DNA from: Bugulina stolonifera
Lineage: Eukaryota > Bryozoa > Gymnolaemata > Cheilostomatida > Bugulidae
Direction: 5' to 3'
DNA: 64,000 nt
NCBI GenBank assembly: GCA_935421135.1
Contig: OW285193.1
Location: 5,574,496 to 5,638,495, forward strand
In this document: positions 23,455-36,383 of the stretch, in pieces
How positions within the stretch are numbered: the stretch's first letter is position 1
How the letters are laid out: each line of letters starts with the position of its first letter
Made by a program: the position numbers and the translations under genes
Notes under the pieces: model-generated
Database searches by the model: none
The model's input: only the letters and a program-made list of their open reading frames with translations
Told to the model about the DNA's origin: nothing

Positions 23455-26400
23455 ATGTCTGCTTCCTCATTGGCTGGAAAAGTTGTGCTGATAACAGGTA
23501 AGCTCTTCCTTAAATTCTATTTGCTATTTGCTAAAGAGCCAATCACACTTTGAAAGGTTGAAGCGTTGTAGGGTAAACATCTATTTAATTAACATGATGT
23601 ATTTTCCGTCAAGGAATTGATTTTTGAGCAGTCAGAGACTTGTTTCAAATCCATGAAAATACTAGTCCCTGACTGGGGTTTGAACCCGGGCCTCTACGAC
23701 ACCTAATCACCTAGAACAGTAGACAGAACATACTACCACTTCACCAGCTCAGCAACCTTAAAATAGGTGCCGTAGAGGCCAAGGGTTCAAATCCCAGTCA
23801 GGGACTGGTGTTTTCATGGATTTGATACAAGTCTCTGACTGCTCAAAAATCAATTCCTTGCTGAAATAATACATCATTATATAAAAAAATGGCCATTCCC
23901 TTAACATCTATTTAACATGTATTAAATAAATTCTACAAGTTACATAATAGGAACATGAACGAGGGTGCAGAAGTTATCTTTACCTTTGATCTGCCAAGAA
24001 GAGCAGAGAGACTCCAGACTCTAGAATTTCATTCAAACCTGCAGCGTTTTTTCACTTGGTCTCATAAGTGTGTTTACAATTATGCATGTACATAGTACAT
24101 GTATCTGTTTAGAAATTAGTATTATGACATGTGTCTGTCTCTATATGGATTGCTATCATTATGTATATGTACACTTACACATAGGTGCAAGTTCAGGGAT
24201 TGGAAGAGCTACGGCTATTCACTTCGCTTCTCTTGGTTCTAAACTAGTTCTGTGTGGGAGAAAGGAAGCGGGTCTCCAGGTATGATTATCAACTAAACAC
24301 CTACTTTGTATTAGTTTATTACTTCTTATACATGTACATCTGAGTAGCGTGTTGGATGAAATAATTCTGTCCTGATTGTAGGAGACAGCAAGTAAATGTG
24401 ACGGAGCTGATGATGTCATCAGTATAGTTGGAGATGTGACTGTAGAGGATGATGTTGTGAAGATTATAGAGAGAACAATAGAGCATTGCAAACAGTTGGA
24501 TGTGTTGGTAAGGGAATCTTTCTGATGTCGAGAACAGTGATGTGATAGATGTATGATTTTCACAATTTTATTGGAGCCTCAATACTTTTGGGGTTGAAAT
24601 ATGTTTGACTATGTTATGTTTCGTCATGTTTTTCTGTCTTGGTTTTCTTGCCCGTGCCTAGCTAATATATTATGTCATACTTTCCTATTGTATTATTTTG
24701 GGTGGTAATTGATTTACATTGGCTGTTGCATTAGAATTATACACTTACCTGTACTATGAGTATGAGCATGATTATAACATTACTGGTATTTTTTGTCTAA
24801 GGTGAACAATGCTGGAACTGGTGGTTACACTTCAATACAGAATACCACATTGCAGCAATATGATGACATCATGAATACTAATCTAAGAAGTGTTTACCAT
24901 CTGACTATGCTGGCTGTACCTCATCTTATTGCTACTAAAGGAGCCATTGTGAATGTATCAAGTTTATATGGCATAAGACAGGTAAGTAGAAATGTGAAAG
25001 ATATACACGCAATTTGCTACAAAATGGAACCATTATAAACTTGTTGCATGTAACTCTAATCGCATGAAGAGTAGCGCCTTAGTAATTCTGAATATTAATC
25101 TTCTACTTTGTGAGCTACATGTATACATCCAACTTTAAGCCTCAGCCAAACATAATACAAAATTTTTCCATTTTCCCAAAATTTCAGGATAACAACTGAA
25201 TGTTTTACAACGGTGAAAATAGCTCGTCTCCATTGCAATTGTAGCTCCAATAAGTGGACTCCAGAAAATTCTCTCAAGAAACTATCTTGCATGATTCTAA
25301 GTAGTTTCTGTTGATGGTTGCAAAGCACTGGTTACACGCATTGCCTATTAGTAGTTAGTAGGCCTATAATGCTGCACTTACATGTACATGTAGCTCTATG
25401 AACTAAAAATTCCTCTACTGTCCCAATAATATTATTTTCCTGTGCGAGGAAATTGATATGGTGCCCAGTGGCGACAGGCCAATGGTCACTGGTCACTGGC
25501 CACTTGCTTGTATAAAGCTATGTTCAACACATGATTGTCAGAAACTAGTTTGGAGATTTGCAATATCTAAAAAATATTTTATAATTCAATTTAAATATTG
25601 GGGAGCAAGCTCTCAGTCAACTGTTTTCATTTGTACCTTAGTATTGATTGTTGAATACACTTTCAATGCAGATACTCTTCTGATTAAAGCCAGAAAGCAA
25701 GTAATGAGTAAAACAACGGGATCACGCTAAAATTTTGAGTAATATTGAGCTGCTGAGCTTGGTTGAGTTTTATTTTTCGATTTAAATATTTTTTTACAAT
25801 TCCGATATTACAGTGTGCCTCCAACCTTCTGCCAAAAAGTTTTTCCTGTTTCATGGCTGGATTCCTGTGGAGCTAAAACTACCCTAGTCTTATCTAATAT
25901 GCATGTTAAGAGTTTTGTTGAGTTCCTAGTATTACCCTCTCAACTAAGGGACTCTTTTGATTGTTGTCATAAAAATAACTCTGCCCATTGCTGCTAGCGA
26001 TCTAATTTCAAATATTCCTAGCTCTCCATTACACCTAATCACGTATAACACTATGTAGGCGCATATTATGCATTGTAATGCGATGATAGTTTCATTCAGT
26101 TGGTTATGTTTGCTATAGCATCCCGATGCCCTGGTATATTCCATATCTAAAGCAGCCCTGGACCAGTTCACTAAATGTGTAGCCTTAGATCTGGCATCAA
26201 AGCAAGTCAGAGTGAACAGCGTAAAGTAAGTAACCCATTTATTGAATAGTGAGACATTCTAAATTTGGCACCCATTCAATTTGTAAAGCATCTACATGTA
26301 CATGTACAACTGTATATATCCTCATAGAAGTCATGATTTTGATTATCTATGTTTCAGCCCAGGTGTAGTGCACACTAAACATTTTGATGGTCACATTCCA

Positions 26401-27048
26401 GCCGACCAGATAGCCAAGGTACGTAAATCGACACTTGTTTTTAATGACTTGTTTTTAATGACTTGTTTTTAATGACTTGTTTTTAATGACTTGTTTTTAA
26501 TGACTTGTTTTTAATGACTTGTTTTAATGACTTGTTTTTAATGACTTGTTTTTAATGGCTTGTTTTTAATGACTTATTTTTAATGACTTGTTTTTAACGA
26601 CTTGACTAAATCCGAGTTGTTTTGCTGCAGAAAACAGTTTCTCCGATGATTTACAATGTACGTTTCTACAATGTAGTCATATAGTTGCTTCATTTTCGCT
26701 AGGTTCCATCTCCAATACTTGGAAACTGTACCCAATGTATAACACATTCAGCTAATTATGAATGTTTTGGTTCTTGTACGCGTATAAACCAGGTTTCAAG
26801 TTAAAATCATTCCTGCATGTTAGCGAGTTCAGGAATGGCCGTTGCCTACACTATTTGATAATGCAATTATATATATTATTCTTTTACAGTTTCTAGAACA
26901 CACTAAATCCGTTTACCCAATGGGTAGAATTGTGGAAGCAGAGGAAGTAGCTAAGGCTATAGCTTTCCTAGCAAGTAGTGATTCGAGTTTCACCACTGGA
27001 ACACAGTTACCAATAGATGGTGGCTTCAACTTGGCTTGCCCTCGGTAA
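23455..27048 (+). CDS. SDR-2: classical short-chain dehydrogenase/reductase (group A)
   Basis: Exons 23455-23497, 24185-24279, 24382-24507, 24802-24981, 26119-26225, 26358-26418 and 26890-27048; 771 nt, 256 residues, no internal stop. It keeps TGASSGIG (14-21), NNAG (90-93), Asn115, Ser142 and YSISK (Tyr155, Lys159), so it should be active. It differs from SDR-1 mainly in exon 5 (HPDALVY for NPHALAY) and exon 6. Exon 4 and 7 sequences are group A, but exon 3 (GADDVISIVGDVTVEDD) and the 102-bp intron 2 are like group B copies, a sign of gene conversion. Intron 1 contains an inverted pair of tRNA-like repeats; intron 6 holds a 14-bp tandem repeat. Confidence 0.93.
23612..23890. mobile_element. 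Inverted pair of tRNA-derived repeats in SDR-2 intron 1
   Basis: Two arms of about 95 bp face each other (left from 23612, right ending about 23866). Each runs aaggaattgatttttgagc, then agtccctgactggg, then a B box and gcctctacg. They match nearly base for base in inverted orientation. The unit resembles 9310-9735, and the right end has the same ggccattcccttaac end seen there. It is either two SINEs head to head or a MITE whose arms are tRNA-derived. Confidence 0.75.
26432..26605. repeat. 14-bp tandem repeat (TGACTTGTTTTTAA)n
   Basis: About twelve copies, some with single-base changes or a one-base deletion. It starts 14 bp after the SDR-2 exon 6 donor. Confidence 0.95.
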
Positions 27049-28640
27049 AGACAGCCCAGGTTTCTCCACTTCAAATAATATAATATTATGTAATGTACAC
27101 GAACCACCTACAAACTGCTACATTTGATCTCAGGCCAATGCTGGTAAAGACAAAATATGTTACATTATATAACATCAACAGTGGTATAAATTAAACTTTG
27201 TACAAGCGAATACTATTACATGTGTGTCTCTGTGTATCTAATATAAATATATATTGTATATTATAATTACATTACATTAGGTTCTAAATGACTTTCCAGG
27301 GCACACACAATTATTAATATACACTGATCTAAAATTACACTGTAACAATTCTACATGACGTTGTAGCCTTTAACTTATTGCGCAATATGCATACATAATT
27401 GGTGTGTGCATTGATGTATTATAAACTCAGGCCAAAATGAACTATCCCTATTGAATTGTAAGATTATGTCATAATTTATCTACATCTTCCTACCAGCCCT
27501 ATGGGTTACAAGTGCTAGTCTCACTGGTGTAGTGAATAAGACATTCAAATATCAACCTAACATTGAAGTGTTTATAATCACAAATTCAGGGCATGGACTG
27601 TGATGAATCTCATTTACCTCATGCACGTACACCTACACGTACACCTACATGATAACATGTAGGTGTACGTGTAAGTGTATGTGCATGAGGTAAATGATGT
27701 TAAATGATGTACATGCATATGTAGTACGTTTGCATCTACACCTACACTAGTGCATACACTTTTTAAATTGACACCTACAATTGCACAATATTACTCTTTC
27801 ATTAATATGTTGTGCCTACAACATATTATGTTTAGGAGTTATCTTATCATTTGGTAGACTTTTGTAGAGAGCCTAACTCCAAAGCTTTAGTTCAGTATTT
27901 GCTTCATTTTACATTTGATATCCCCATCACTTGCTTTTCCTGTTCTGCTGCAACCATAAATTTTGGTGATGTTGCAAAATTAGATTGGGGTCTGCGTACC
28001 TATGAAGATACAGAGAAAATACACAGGGTACTCGAACCTACATTATAGTCAATATGATAAGTACAAGTAGTCAGCCCTATCCTAGTCTCAAAATCGTTAT
28101 TTAGTGCATGTAATAGGAGGGTCAATAGATCACTCTCCATCCTTCCCGTAAGCAACAGGTGTATGTGAAAACATTACTATATTCCAGCTACTGCCTGAAT
28201 TTGATGGTGGCTGCCCAACCCTGGATGATTAGACTCTCAGAACTGGCGTGTGTATCAAGTCATTGTAAATATCCAAGCACAACTCGAGTGTCCAAGAGTA
28301 TTCAATTTATTCATCAACTACAAGATCTGGTAGCTAGCTTAGGACATAGCATGATTGTAGCTAACACACCTGGTATCCCACTCTAGGGTGGTAACAGGGG
28401 TACCAGGCTCTGGAGACTAGTATGAATAAGCTAGGAAGCTTGCGAGTGTATACTTATACTTGAGAGTTGTCTACCCCTACCAGCTGTGATAGTCTGCACA
28501 ACTAATACAATACATTATAGTTTCATTTGACAAGCAGTTGAAGTGTAAATGGAGAGTTTGTTATCATTGATCACATTGACAGTTGCAACTTTGTTTTCAT
28601 GTACTAACTACTAGCCTATAGCCTGTCTAGTTGCTTAGCC
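27049..28640. other. Intergenic between SDR-2 and SDR-3, one long hairpin
   Basis: 27049-27260 is the SDR-2 3' UTR. At 27611-27651 / 27656-27696 there is a 41-bp inverted repeat (three mismatches, 4-base loop) made of tacacctacacgtacacc-type words. 27697-28640 shows nothing I can identify. Confidence 0.6.
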
Positions 28641-28713
28641 TTATCAGCTGATAAACTATATAGACTCTGCCCTTGGTCATTATACACAGACCATTCTTCA
28701 CTGCAAGTAGACT
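28641..28713 (+). promoter_or_regulatory. SDR-3 promoter motif and noncoding first exon
   Basis: Perfect palindrome TTATCAGCTGATAA at 28641-28654 (an E-box CAGCTG flanked by two GATA-type half sites), followed by actatatagactctgcc and a donor act|gtaagt (exon end 28713). The acceptor ttatcttacag ends at 29121. Order and spacing are as in SDR-4 and SDR-5. Confidence 0.65.
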
Positions 28714-29160
28714 GTAAGTATTATCTGTCTATGTTAGTCTTCTAATTACTTTTATAGCCATCATTGCTGCCTTACAGTGTATGTAAATACTAATTCAAGA
28801 CATTAAATAATTATTCTGTTTTAACAATACAATTATGTACATGTACAAATTATTATACAGTGTGTAGATGTATGTACATTAATTTGGTTTAGTCATTCCT
28901 AACCCAAAGTGCTAAATGGCCATAACGTGTAAAGTAAGGCAGTTGCTAGGTAGCTGTATTTAGAACGAATCCTGAGCTTGGAGACAGTACAGACAGGTGA
29001 AACCAGAGCTTTCATAGCATAACACAATGGGACTCCGGCATCTGGTTTAGGTGTACAAAATTATAAATGTGACAGTGTTAGCAGTTGTAGTCATAGTTCC
29101 AGTCTATAGTTTATCTTACAGGTTTAATATTATACTATATCCAAAACTCAGAAAGCAAGG

Positions 29161-32100
29161 ATGTCTGCAGCTTCGTTGACTGGAAAGGTTGTGGTAATAA
29201 CAGGTAAAATTCTTCTATCTGATCTATACTTTTAAGCTACTCAGTAATCACTGAAATGAAAAACTGATTGTAAGATTGTAATTGAGCTAAACACGCATTG
29301 TGGTTACTTTTTTACCAGTAGAGTAGGGTGGTTGCTGCTATACTATATATGGTTGTCAAATTTTCCCTTTTTGGAAACACCAAGTGGTCAGGATGATCGC
29401 AGCTCCAGTCACATGTTAGATTGAGTCATTGAGTGTTGTGAGATGTGTACAAATTGTCTTCCCGTCACAATAACCTGAGCCTATGTGTCACCACTCAGTG
29501 TTTTTTCACAAGTGATTGCATGGGAAATTAGTACTCTTTTGGAAATTCTGCTGATTTATAAGATGCTTAACAACCCTCAGCTACAGTATTGTCATGTGTG
29601 TCGGGTGGTCAAGAGTATTCTATCAATCATTTCCTTCATTGCATGTACTGAGTGTATTTTGTTGCTGACTAGCCAGAGTTGTTAACTTGTTTACTTATGA
29701 GATCTGTGGATCCGAGTGTTGTAAACTGTCTTTTACCCGTACACCGCAGTGTTACATGTACATACAAATTTTTGTATTTGCAATTGTATGATGACTTTGC
29801 ATACAGCATTCAGTTAATTTCCTTGTCTATCCACGACTTGACTTGCAGGTGCAAGTTCAGGGATTGGGAGAGCTACTGCTATTCACTTCGCTTCTCTTGG
29901 TTCTAAACTAGTTCTGTGTGGGAGAAAGGAAGTGGGTCTCCAGGTATGCTTATCAACTAAACACCTACTTTGTATTAGTTCGTTACTTCCTATACATGTA
30001 CATCTGATTAGTGTGTTGGATGAGATAATTCTGTCCTGATTGTAGGAGACAGTAAGTAAATGTGACGGAGCTGATGATGTCATCAGTATAGTTGGAGATG
30101 TGACTGTAGAGGATGATGTTGTGAAGATTATAGAGAGAACAATAGAGCATTACAAACAGTTGGATGTGTTGGTAAGGTGAGGTACGAAAGGGTGCATGTG
30201 ACTCACATGTATGTGTAAACACCGATTACTAGTATGTAACTACATCATCATTATAATTTATGAACACAGCACATTGACTGGTAAATACACTGCCGTTAGC
30301 ATTGAAAAGATGTTTAGGGTTAAACAAGGGAGTCAATCAGAGCTTACGTACTATAGAAGTATGGAACCATCGTTAAACTGCAGAAATCTCTCTTATCTTC
30401 ATTCCACAGACAGAAGTCATTTCAGATATGTAGCACTGTATTGTGTAGACCAATTTTAGATTCTTCTGCATCATTAAAGTGCACATTATTTAGCTAATGA
30501 GGTGCTAAGCAGCACCGATTATTGGTGGACACTAAATTAAAGGCATTTCATAATAATAAAACGTCAACTTCTTCCTTCTCAGGTGTACACTAACCACTTG
30601 ATGTAAACCACCAATGTAAAACCATTGTAATATTGTAATGTTTTGATCTGTGTTACGTACGAGTGCCGATGTAGCACGGGTATGGGAAGTGCTTGGAGGT
30701 TGGTAGAGGCAACCAAGGTAACTTCCACACATTACATAAAGAGTGAACAGTTAGTTAAGCTCTAGTAATTATAAATAATGACGTAGGCCGAGGCTGCGAC
30801 TCATGAAAGAGTCCAGGGTCGATGTAGGTCTGTAGGTTTATACTCCAAAGGAGTGTAGAAAGAAGTAATATTGATCTAAGGGCTTAGACCCGACGCTAGA
30901 TTCATAGGGAATCCGGGATCGGCTAAAGTCCGATGATATAGGACTCGCAAGGAGCGTAGAAAGAGTGCTTAAACGAGTATGAGGATGAGCTCGAGTCGCT
31001 TAGGTCTAAGAAGACCTGTGGGTGGAGCTACCTGCCTGCAAGAGTAAGACTCAAGGTTGAGTTAGAAGATGTTGCTTTATTCAAGCACAATCAACAAATG
31101 ATTTGATACAGAAAATGTGCTGGCTTTTATACTAATAACACTCCCGGAAAAAGGTACGATAAGGTATCAGGCTGGTATGATAAGGTATCGGGCCCGAACT
31201 TACGTAACAACATGAAGTAGTTCCGCCCGACGTCGGCTACCAAAAGGGTCAGCCTTGCACAAAAAGTGCTTACAATATAATACCAGTATGGATTATATAT
31301 AAATATGGCCATGTTCTGAGACACCGGCCCCAAAAAGTGTACAGGTAAAACACTTAGTAGAAGATATAATCAGGATAAACAGATAATTGCACACATAGAA
31401 AATGCGATAACCTGATTGGCTAAGGATAACAATACAAAGCACACTATGCATAAGCAGTTGATTATAATAATAATAGAGTAATGTCCATGCATGTATAAGA
31501 TTATAATATAGTAAGGTAATGTCAATGAATGCATATGGTAAGATATAGTCAGAGTGTGGTTAGCCAAGGGAGACTATTACCACGGAGGCTGATTCACCAC
31601 AATATTTATGTTCAAAGTGCTTTTATGCTACAAGGTCTTAGTGTTCAGTCTCTCGCCGCACCTTTTAGCTACAGATATACAAATCTTGGCTGGTCTGGTG
31701 TAAGCAGTTGACATTTCTGGCAGTTCTTCTGTATTTATTTCAAAGACTTGCTGTAAAACAAGCTAATTCTGTTCCCACAGGTAAATAATGCCGGAATCTT
31801 TCAATCTGGTTCAATAGAAGGAATAACAATGAAGCAGTTTGATGACATCATGAATACTAATCTAAGAAGTGTTTACCACCTGACTATGCTGGCTGTACCT
31901 CATTTGATTGCTACTAAAGGAGCCATTGTGAATGTATCAAGTTATTTGGGAATAAGGCCGGTGAGTTATCAAACCTATTAAAGCCTGTTATTGACAAAAG
32001 CCCTTCTGAAGCCAAATGAGCGGCATTTTGTGTGGGTGATGAGAGACTGCCACTGTAACATGTAGAATATTGCCTTCTGTAGAGTTTAATGATTTGCTTC

Positions 32101-33554
32101 AGGGGTATGCTGCAGCACATGCCATGTCTAAAGCTGCTCTGGATCAGTTCACCAAATGTGTAGCCTTAGATCTGGCATCAAAGCAAGTCAGAGTAAACAG
32201 TGTGAAGTAAGTGTCTACATGCTATTCTACTAGATAGGGTTAGACTACGCAGTATATACAACATTTATAGGGCGTTTGGCAAAGCTACCTTTATTTTTAG
32301 TTTCTGAAACTCTCCACTCTAGCTACTTGATATTTGCTTAAGAATTCGAAAACTGATTGAGCTGTATAAGCAAGCTCAGACAGTGATATGTTTGTTTTAT
32401 GAATAGACTGTTGATCATCTCAAAATTTAGACTATAGTTGTTCTATTATAAGCTGTGAGCTCCTGATTGGTTTTCTTGAACGCTTCAAAATTTGTTCAGC
32501 TACTTGTACTGCTTAATTTGTCATATTCAGGAGTTTAATATTAATATTATCAAATACAAATTGTATGTTTGGGGCATTTGTACAATTATAGACTTATATT
32601 AGTAATACATCTTAGCACATGATGTATTTTATAGCTATCCACTTATTGCCAACAAAATTACTAGAAAAAGTTGTGCTTCATTGAGATTCGAACCCATGAC
32701 CACACGTTTGTAAAGCGAGCGCTCTGCCACCATGCTATGGTGATAACTTGGGATTCCCAAGACTAAGTATATATTTAACAAGAATCGAAAATTGAGTGCA
32801 ATAAATCGATGTTGAAAATGCTGCAAATTAATCGTATCGAGAATCGTTATCGATTCATCGTTGCAGGCCTATATGATTTGCTACCAAATTAATTATCGTC
32901 TGCAAGATGTATACATGTGTTCTCACTGTTTTAGCCCTGGTGTAACACTTACTAGACCAGTTTATGAAAGCTTTACAGATGAGGTGAGTTTTAATACCGA
33001 CAATAACAACCTTGCTAGACCATAATTTAGTAAACTAGTTTAGTAGTTGTTTAGCAGCTGTCAAGTTGAAGCAAAGTCAGGTAATTTTATTGGGTTAGTA
33101 TTGACATATTACATGAAATATTCAACATGAAATGTACATATACACGTACAATCATGCACAATGTACATGTGCATTATTGTCCACCACTTTGATAAGCTAA
33201 GTTAGATAAGATAAGATAGATAAGATTAAGCAGCCAGACTGCAGACAATAAATTGAATAAAATATTAATAGACAAGAATAAAGTTTAGCTGCTGATGTAA
33301 GTCGTTTTCCTTTGAACAAATACTTAAGCGAGCCTCGTTCTGTGCATTACTATCATGTCTCAACATATATTGTTGACAACTTCCCGCTGTTTCAGATGTT
33401 AGAGCATCGGAAGAGTATCTACCCGTTAAGAAGAATCGGCGAACCAGAAGAAGTGGCTAAGGCTATAGCATTTCTCGCAAGTAGCGATTCAAGTTTCACC
33501 ACTGGAATGCAATTACCAGTTGATGGAGGTATCATCTTAGCTAGTCCCCGGTAA
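29161..33554 (+). CDS. SDR-3: SDR paralog lacking the catalytic Tyr (group B)
   Basis: Exons 29161-29203, 29849-29943, 30046-30171, 31781-31960, 32103-32206, 32935-32983 and 33396-33554; 756 nt, 251 residues, no stop. TGASSGIG, NNAG, Asn115, Ser142 and the active-site Lys are present. In YxxxK the Tyr codon is CAT (His, residue 154): exon 5 reads GYAAAHAMSK. Exon 5 is also 3 nt shorter than in other copies, removing one residue between Ser142 and that position. Exon 6 is the 49-nt group B form. Intron 3 carries a 968-bp solo LTR. The intact frame argues against a dead pseudogene; normal SDR chemistry is unlikely. AATAAA at 33795-33800. Confidence 0.9.
30634..31601 (-). mobile_element. Solo LTR in SDR-3 intron 3
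   Basis: Begins TG (30634) and ends CA (31601), flanked by ATAT on both sides (30630-30633, 31602-31605). SDR-4 has the uninterrupted site at about 45750 with a single ATAT, proving insertion. On the minus strand a TATA box (31131-31124) is followed by AATAAA (31081-31076), the order expected for an LTR. No internal retroelement genes remain. Confidence 0.9.
32640..32760 (-). repeat. tRNA-like repeat in SDR-3 intron 5
   Basis: On the minus strand: agcatggtggcagagcgctc (A-box-like) and a B box gggttcgaatctc. It is missing from the corresponding SDR-4 intron. Folding is degenerate, so it is a tRNA-derived repeat. Confidence 0.55.
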
Positions 33555-33853
33555 TTAAATAGGCGTATGAAGGCAAAGCAGGACATTTCACATTATTTTG
33601 ATTGACTAGATATTCTACTTGTACATCTGCAGTGTAGTAAATAATAACTATGTGTCTAGATAGGTGATTTTGCCTTTTATAGTGATTTTACTCCTTAAAA
33701 CATGAATGTTTGCTGATTCAAACTTAGCATCAGAATGGTATGTTGCATGACTGTGTGAAGAAATTATTATACATGTAAGTTTGACCAAAATTTCAATAAA
33801 GACAGAAGGTAGAAAAATTATATTACTGGAATGTTGTAATTTGGTGCTAATAT

Positions 33854-34638
33854 TGTAACGGTTCAGGACATTTGTACATACGACTCCAGCCATGGACCTT
33901 ATAGCACCCTAAGTGCCTAGTAGTTGCCACAACACTACTCATCTAACACTTATTCTCTCGTACTTAGCTGTTCCATACTCATACTTGCCTTGTATTGCAT
34001 GTCTAACCATACATTTGATAATTACATACCTGTATATAGCATTACTTAGATATTGTGCGGTTTTTATACCCATGTAAAGAGGCCCGACCTCCCAGAATTA
34101 CTTGATATTGATTTTGTATATGACCTAGATGGTTCTAAGCATCTTTTGTAATAACCCGACCCATTCTGAGTCGGCCATCGGGCTTCCGACCGCCATGTTG
34201 TTGCGCAATTTCCGGACGACCCTACGTCGTCTTTTCCCGACACTACGTCGGGCTTTTACCGGAACTTCCTCCGGAAGTTCTATTACTATATAAAGGGCAT
34301 TGTTTTCATGTTTGTTGTTTCAGTCTGTGCTTGGATCTCAATAAAGGCACTTCTATTACTTATATATATAGAGACTTTCACTTCGTAGATAGGTCATTCT
34401 AGTTGTTAAGGTCTTTGACCTCGCAACACGAACTGCCTACTAGGTCGGATCACTCTCTTTCTCAGTGTAGTAGCAAGCATACACTCGGGATCATATGGGT
34501 CGTCTTTGGTAGTTCTTTGACTACGGACACCAATCAATCTTTCATGTAATGAGAAGGCCTAGCACCACTCATAGGCACTTCACTTTGGACTCGGGAGTCG
34601 TCTTAGGACGACCGCACCAGAAACCAAAAACCATTACA
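33854..34638 (+). mobile_element. Solo LTR, 785 bp, downstream of SDR-3
   Basis: TGTAACGG... to ...CCATTACA, flanked by ATAT (33850-33853, 34639-34642). The SDR-4 downstream sequence at about 47930 continues without the insert. TATATAAA at 34287-34294 and AATAAA at 34340-34345 mark U3/R. Just before the TATA box are three small hairpins (34215-34280): acgac/gtcgt, cccgac/gtcggg and gaacttcc/ggaagttc. Related to 60062-60778. Confidence 0.9.
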
Positions 34639-34682
34639 ATATTTCAACTTTGAAATCTGCATATACATGACGCATGTAATTC

Positions 34683-35219
34683 AGTGTTCAAAGTGCGGTT
34701 ATACGGAAGTATACGGTGTGTACCCATCCAGGAGGCTAGGTGTTGACCGCATTTGTCTTTGACAAATTATAACCAAGTACATGACGTATACATCGTGTAA
34801 CTCAGGATATACATGTATGTTATCATGTGACACAGGATATGCATCACATTTAAATTGGTGGCAGCCATTAGAAAAGCGTAAGTTTGATGTTAACCTGATC
34901 CAGAGTGCATGAAGCTAATATAGATGTAGTTACAAAAGGGTATCAACCTTTGTGATGTGCTCACAGTTGTTGGATTTTTCAAGTCTAAGTACAAGATGAA
35001 CGGGAAAAAATTTAACAATATATATAGGCATCTTCTGTCTTCGGAAATTGTACTGGTTCATATGAGATTGTTTTTAATATCCCGGCACAGCTTAATCGTT
35101 CAGGCGTGATTAATGCTTGATCTGAAGTAGATACTCCTTGTTAACAATAAATATTATTACCAGGCACACCTAACGTTGTAGCTAGCCTCATATTATTGAA
35201 TATAATAAATTGTTATGGC
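34683..35219. other. Intergenic with hAT-MITE end fragment
   Basis: 34683-34735 matches the first 50 bp of the CAGTGTTCGAAGTG MITE (cagtgttcaaagtgcggtt). The rest shows nothing recognised. Confidence 0.5.
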
Positions 35220-35952
35220 TAGAGGTGGAACGAGACAGCATTTTTGGATTCGAGACGAGATTCGAGACACTACTTCCAAAAAATTCGAGACAAGATGAGA
35301 CTGGGTTTTAGGATTCAAGGAAGTTTTTCTAAAAAGTTTGCCAAATTTTATATACTTGCATGTTAGAACTCCAATAGTTTCAATTGCTACTCTGTAAACT
35401 CTGTATTTTATCATTATGTATTTCAATAAAAGGTGAACAGGAGGCTGTGAAATATATTGCACATGACTTGTATTCCATGTACATTACATTGCATGTACAT
35501 TGTACATAGGTACTAAAATAATAATGTAATTTGACAAATTAGTATGGAGTTATGTTTCCTTTAATGAAATAATCTCACGAGTAGAGAACTTTTGGTAAGG
35601 ACATAACATTGCATTATGGGAGTGGTGATTGACAGTCGTTAGTAATCCTGTATTACTTGTAGTGATCGACTAGTAGCTCAGCGTTAGCTGCAATGCTATT
35701 ACTAGGAAATCAGTGCTGGGAATGTACATGTAGGTAGTATTACTAAATAATTTGAATAAAAATTTCCTATTTGATAGATTTATTGTTGATTAGCAATTAA
35801 TTGTATTATAAGTAATAATTTATTGTAAATAAAAACTATTCACTGCTTTTTGTTTTCCAGTCTCGAATACTAATTGCCATCTCGAAATGACTTTTGAGAC
35901 AAGACAAGTCGATACGAGACTCGAGAAATTCTCGAGTGTCGTTCCACCTCTA
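35220..35952. mobile_element. hAT-like element, 733 bp (copy A)
   Basis: Ends TAGAGGTGGAACGA and its complement, flanked by a perfect 8-bp duplication GTTATGGC (35212-35219, 35953-35960). The terminal 70-100 bp on each side are packed with TCTCGA / TCGAGAC words, likely subterminal binding sites. No transposase frame. Confidence 0.9.
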
Positions 35953-36383
35953 GTTATGGCCGCAGGTTGCTATTTATAAAGCTTGTACATGCAATATCCG
36001 AATATGCCTATTGTCTACACTCATCGAGGATAAGAATAGAAGTGAAGTTCTTCAATCCTAGCGCTCCACACAATAATCATATTAGCCAATGCCAACCTCA
36101 GTATCCAATAAGTGACTGCGCTACTCACCATTGATCTCTACCTCAGTCATATTTAACTACCTGAGTCAATGAAAGGAAATAATGCTCTATACTACATGCA
36201 TTTACATGTATGTTACTGTTCACAATGTGTACATACATGATAATGATATGCATGTACTATTAATATGTGGATGCACAATTTACCTTTGGTACCTAAAAGT
36301 AGTGAAACACAGGGCAAACTTGTGCAATTGCTTTGCCAACTTTAGTTTTTTCTGCAATTCTCACATTGGACAGTAACTGACCC

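Noticed and set aside
22719..23470. Long minus-strand frames with YLRIYLHTYT-type repeats
   Set aside because: They are translations of the minisatellite and the ATTATATGY microsatellite; the repeat unit simply lacks stops.
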